From contig JBIOJM010000476.1 of assembly GCA_044450785.1 (NCBI GenBank), positions 1 to 5,914 of the forward strand: a stretch of 5,914 nt of DNA, given 5' to 3'. A program made the translations under genes and the position numbers. Under the pieces are notes generated by a model. The model made no database searches. It was given only the letters and a program-made list of their open reading frames with translations, and was not told the origin of the DNA. Source of the stretch: JBIOJM01 sp044450785 (lineage in GTDB: Bacteria > Planctomycetota > Planctomycetia > Isosphaerales > Isosphaeraceae). Shown one piece after another: positions 5,697-5,914 of this stretch; positions within the stretch are counted from its first letter, which is position 1; every line of letters begins with the position of its first letter.

Positions 5697-5718
5697 AAAA
5701 CTCCGTACGGCGGGTTTT
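5697..5718. repeat. AT/GC hairpin and short direct repeats near a probable IS end
   Basis: AAAACTC (5697-5703) pairs with GGGTTTT-type sequence (5712-5718) around a CCGTACGG palindrome, giving a small hairpin. GTACGGC occurs at 5705-5711 and again at 5724-5730. The stretch 5640-5824 separates the truncated TPR gene from the transposase start and should contain the left end of the insertion sequence. I could not identify the terminal inverted repeat because the right end is outside the window. Confidence 0.35.
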
Positions 5719-5824
5719 CCCCAGTACGGCTTCAAATGGACCGTCCGTGGCGACCTTCGACGACATCCCAGGGCTTACTGACCGTCGCGCAAAGAAGGTT
5801 AAACTTTTTCGGTAAGATGGCAGG

Positions 5825-5914
5825 ATGCGACCACCTGACGTCTTGCCGGTTGACTGGCGCGAGTGGCGGAGGTTCCAGTCGTTGGAATTGAAGCGACAAG
5901 GCTGGTTTCAGCGC
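5825..5914 (+). CDS. IS630-family-like transposase, N-terminal 30 codons (runs off window)
   Basis: The ATG at 5825 opens a frame without stops to the window end. It starts MRPPDVLPVDWREWRRFQSL and continues with a helix ending GWFQR. This matches the opening of IS630-type (Tc1/mariner-related) transposases, in which a W-R-E-x-R-R segment leads into a helix-turn-helix of the form GWxQRxIAxxLGV. Only the first helix is visible; the rest of the HTH and the DDE catalytic domain would lie beyond 5914. The ribosome site is poor, with AGG immediately before the ATG, as often seen in insertion sequences. If intact, the element should be flanked by TA target duplications. The call rests on a short peptide, so it is moderately secure only. 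Confidence 0.65.
   Translation, partial: MRPPDVLPVDWREWRRFQSLELKRQGWFQR

Noticed and set aside
1..5914. CRISPR array, rRNA or riboswitch
   Set aside because: No regularly spaced repeats, rRNA signatures or known riboswitch cores were seen on either strand.

Overview
The window looks like accessory chromosomal DNA from a planctomycete, probably in or near the Isosphaeraceae. This placement rests on family resemblance: a Flp pilin with a GPTAVEYAVML core, a tyrosine integrase with an FHSLRCELATLADA-type active-site region, and a TPR block that looks like the tail of a large planctomycete Ser/Thr kinase. I recognised all of these by eye, without a database search.

Layout. Positions 1-475 hold no gene I can support, only a C7/G7 hairpin and a smaller one. 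Positions 476-874 are a tRNA-Lys(UUU) gene split after U34 by a 326-nt group I intron (510-835); P1, P3, P4, P7, P8 and part of P9 can be paired by hand. A tyrosine-recombinase gene on the minus strand (757-2286) runs through the 3' tRNA exon and ends inside the intron. This is the usual arrangement of an integrative element lodged in a tRNA gene, but here the tRNA carries an intron. Upstream of the integrase, on the same strand and closely spaced, are a 72-aa XRE-type HTH protein and a 59-aa protein with two CxxC pairs. The three may form one operon. No second copy of the tRNA 3' end lies in the window, so the far end of the element is not defined here.

The right part is a mosaic. A solitary Flp-type pilin (3067-3249, +) is followed by the C-terminal piece of a toprim/primase-like protein (about 3274-3642, -). 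That piece abuts, nearly head to head, a plus-strand zinc-ribbon/HTH protein (3626-4090) that seems to lack its N-terminus. A TPR protein on the minus strand (4375 to about 5622) lacks a convincing start and resembles the C-terminus of a protein kinase. The window ends in the first 30 codons of an IS630-like transposase (5825-5914, +).

Together this suggests a site of repeated insertion and decay beside an intron-bearing tRNA gene. The integrase cassette looks intact, the toprim and kinase pieces look like debris, and the pilin looks functional. The intron-containing tRNA-Lys with its antisense-overlapping integrase is the most notable feature.
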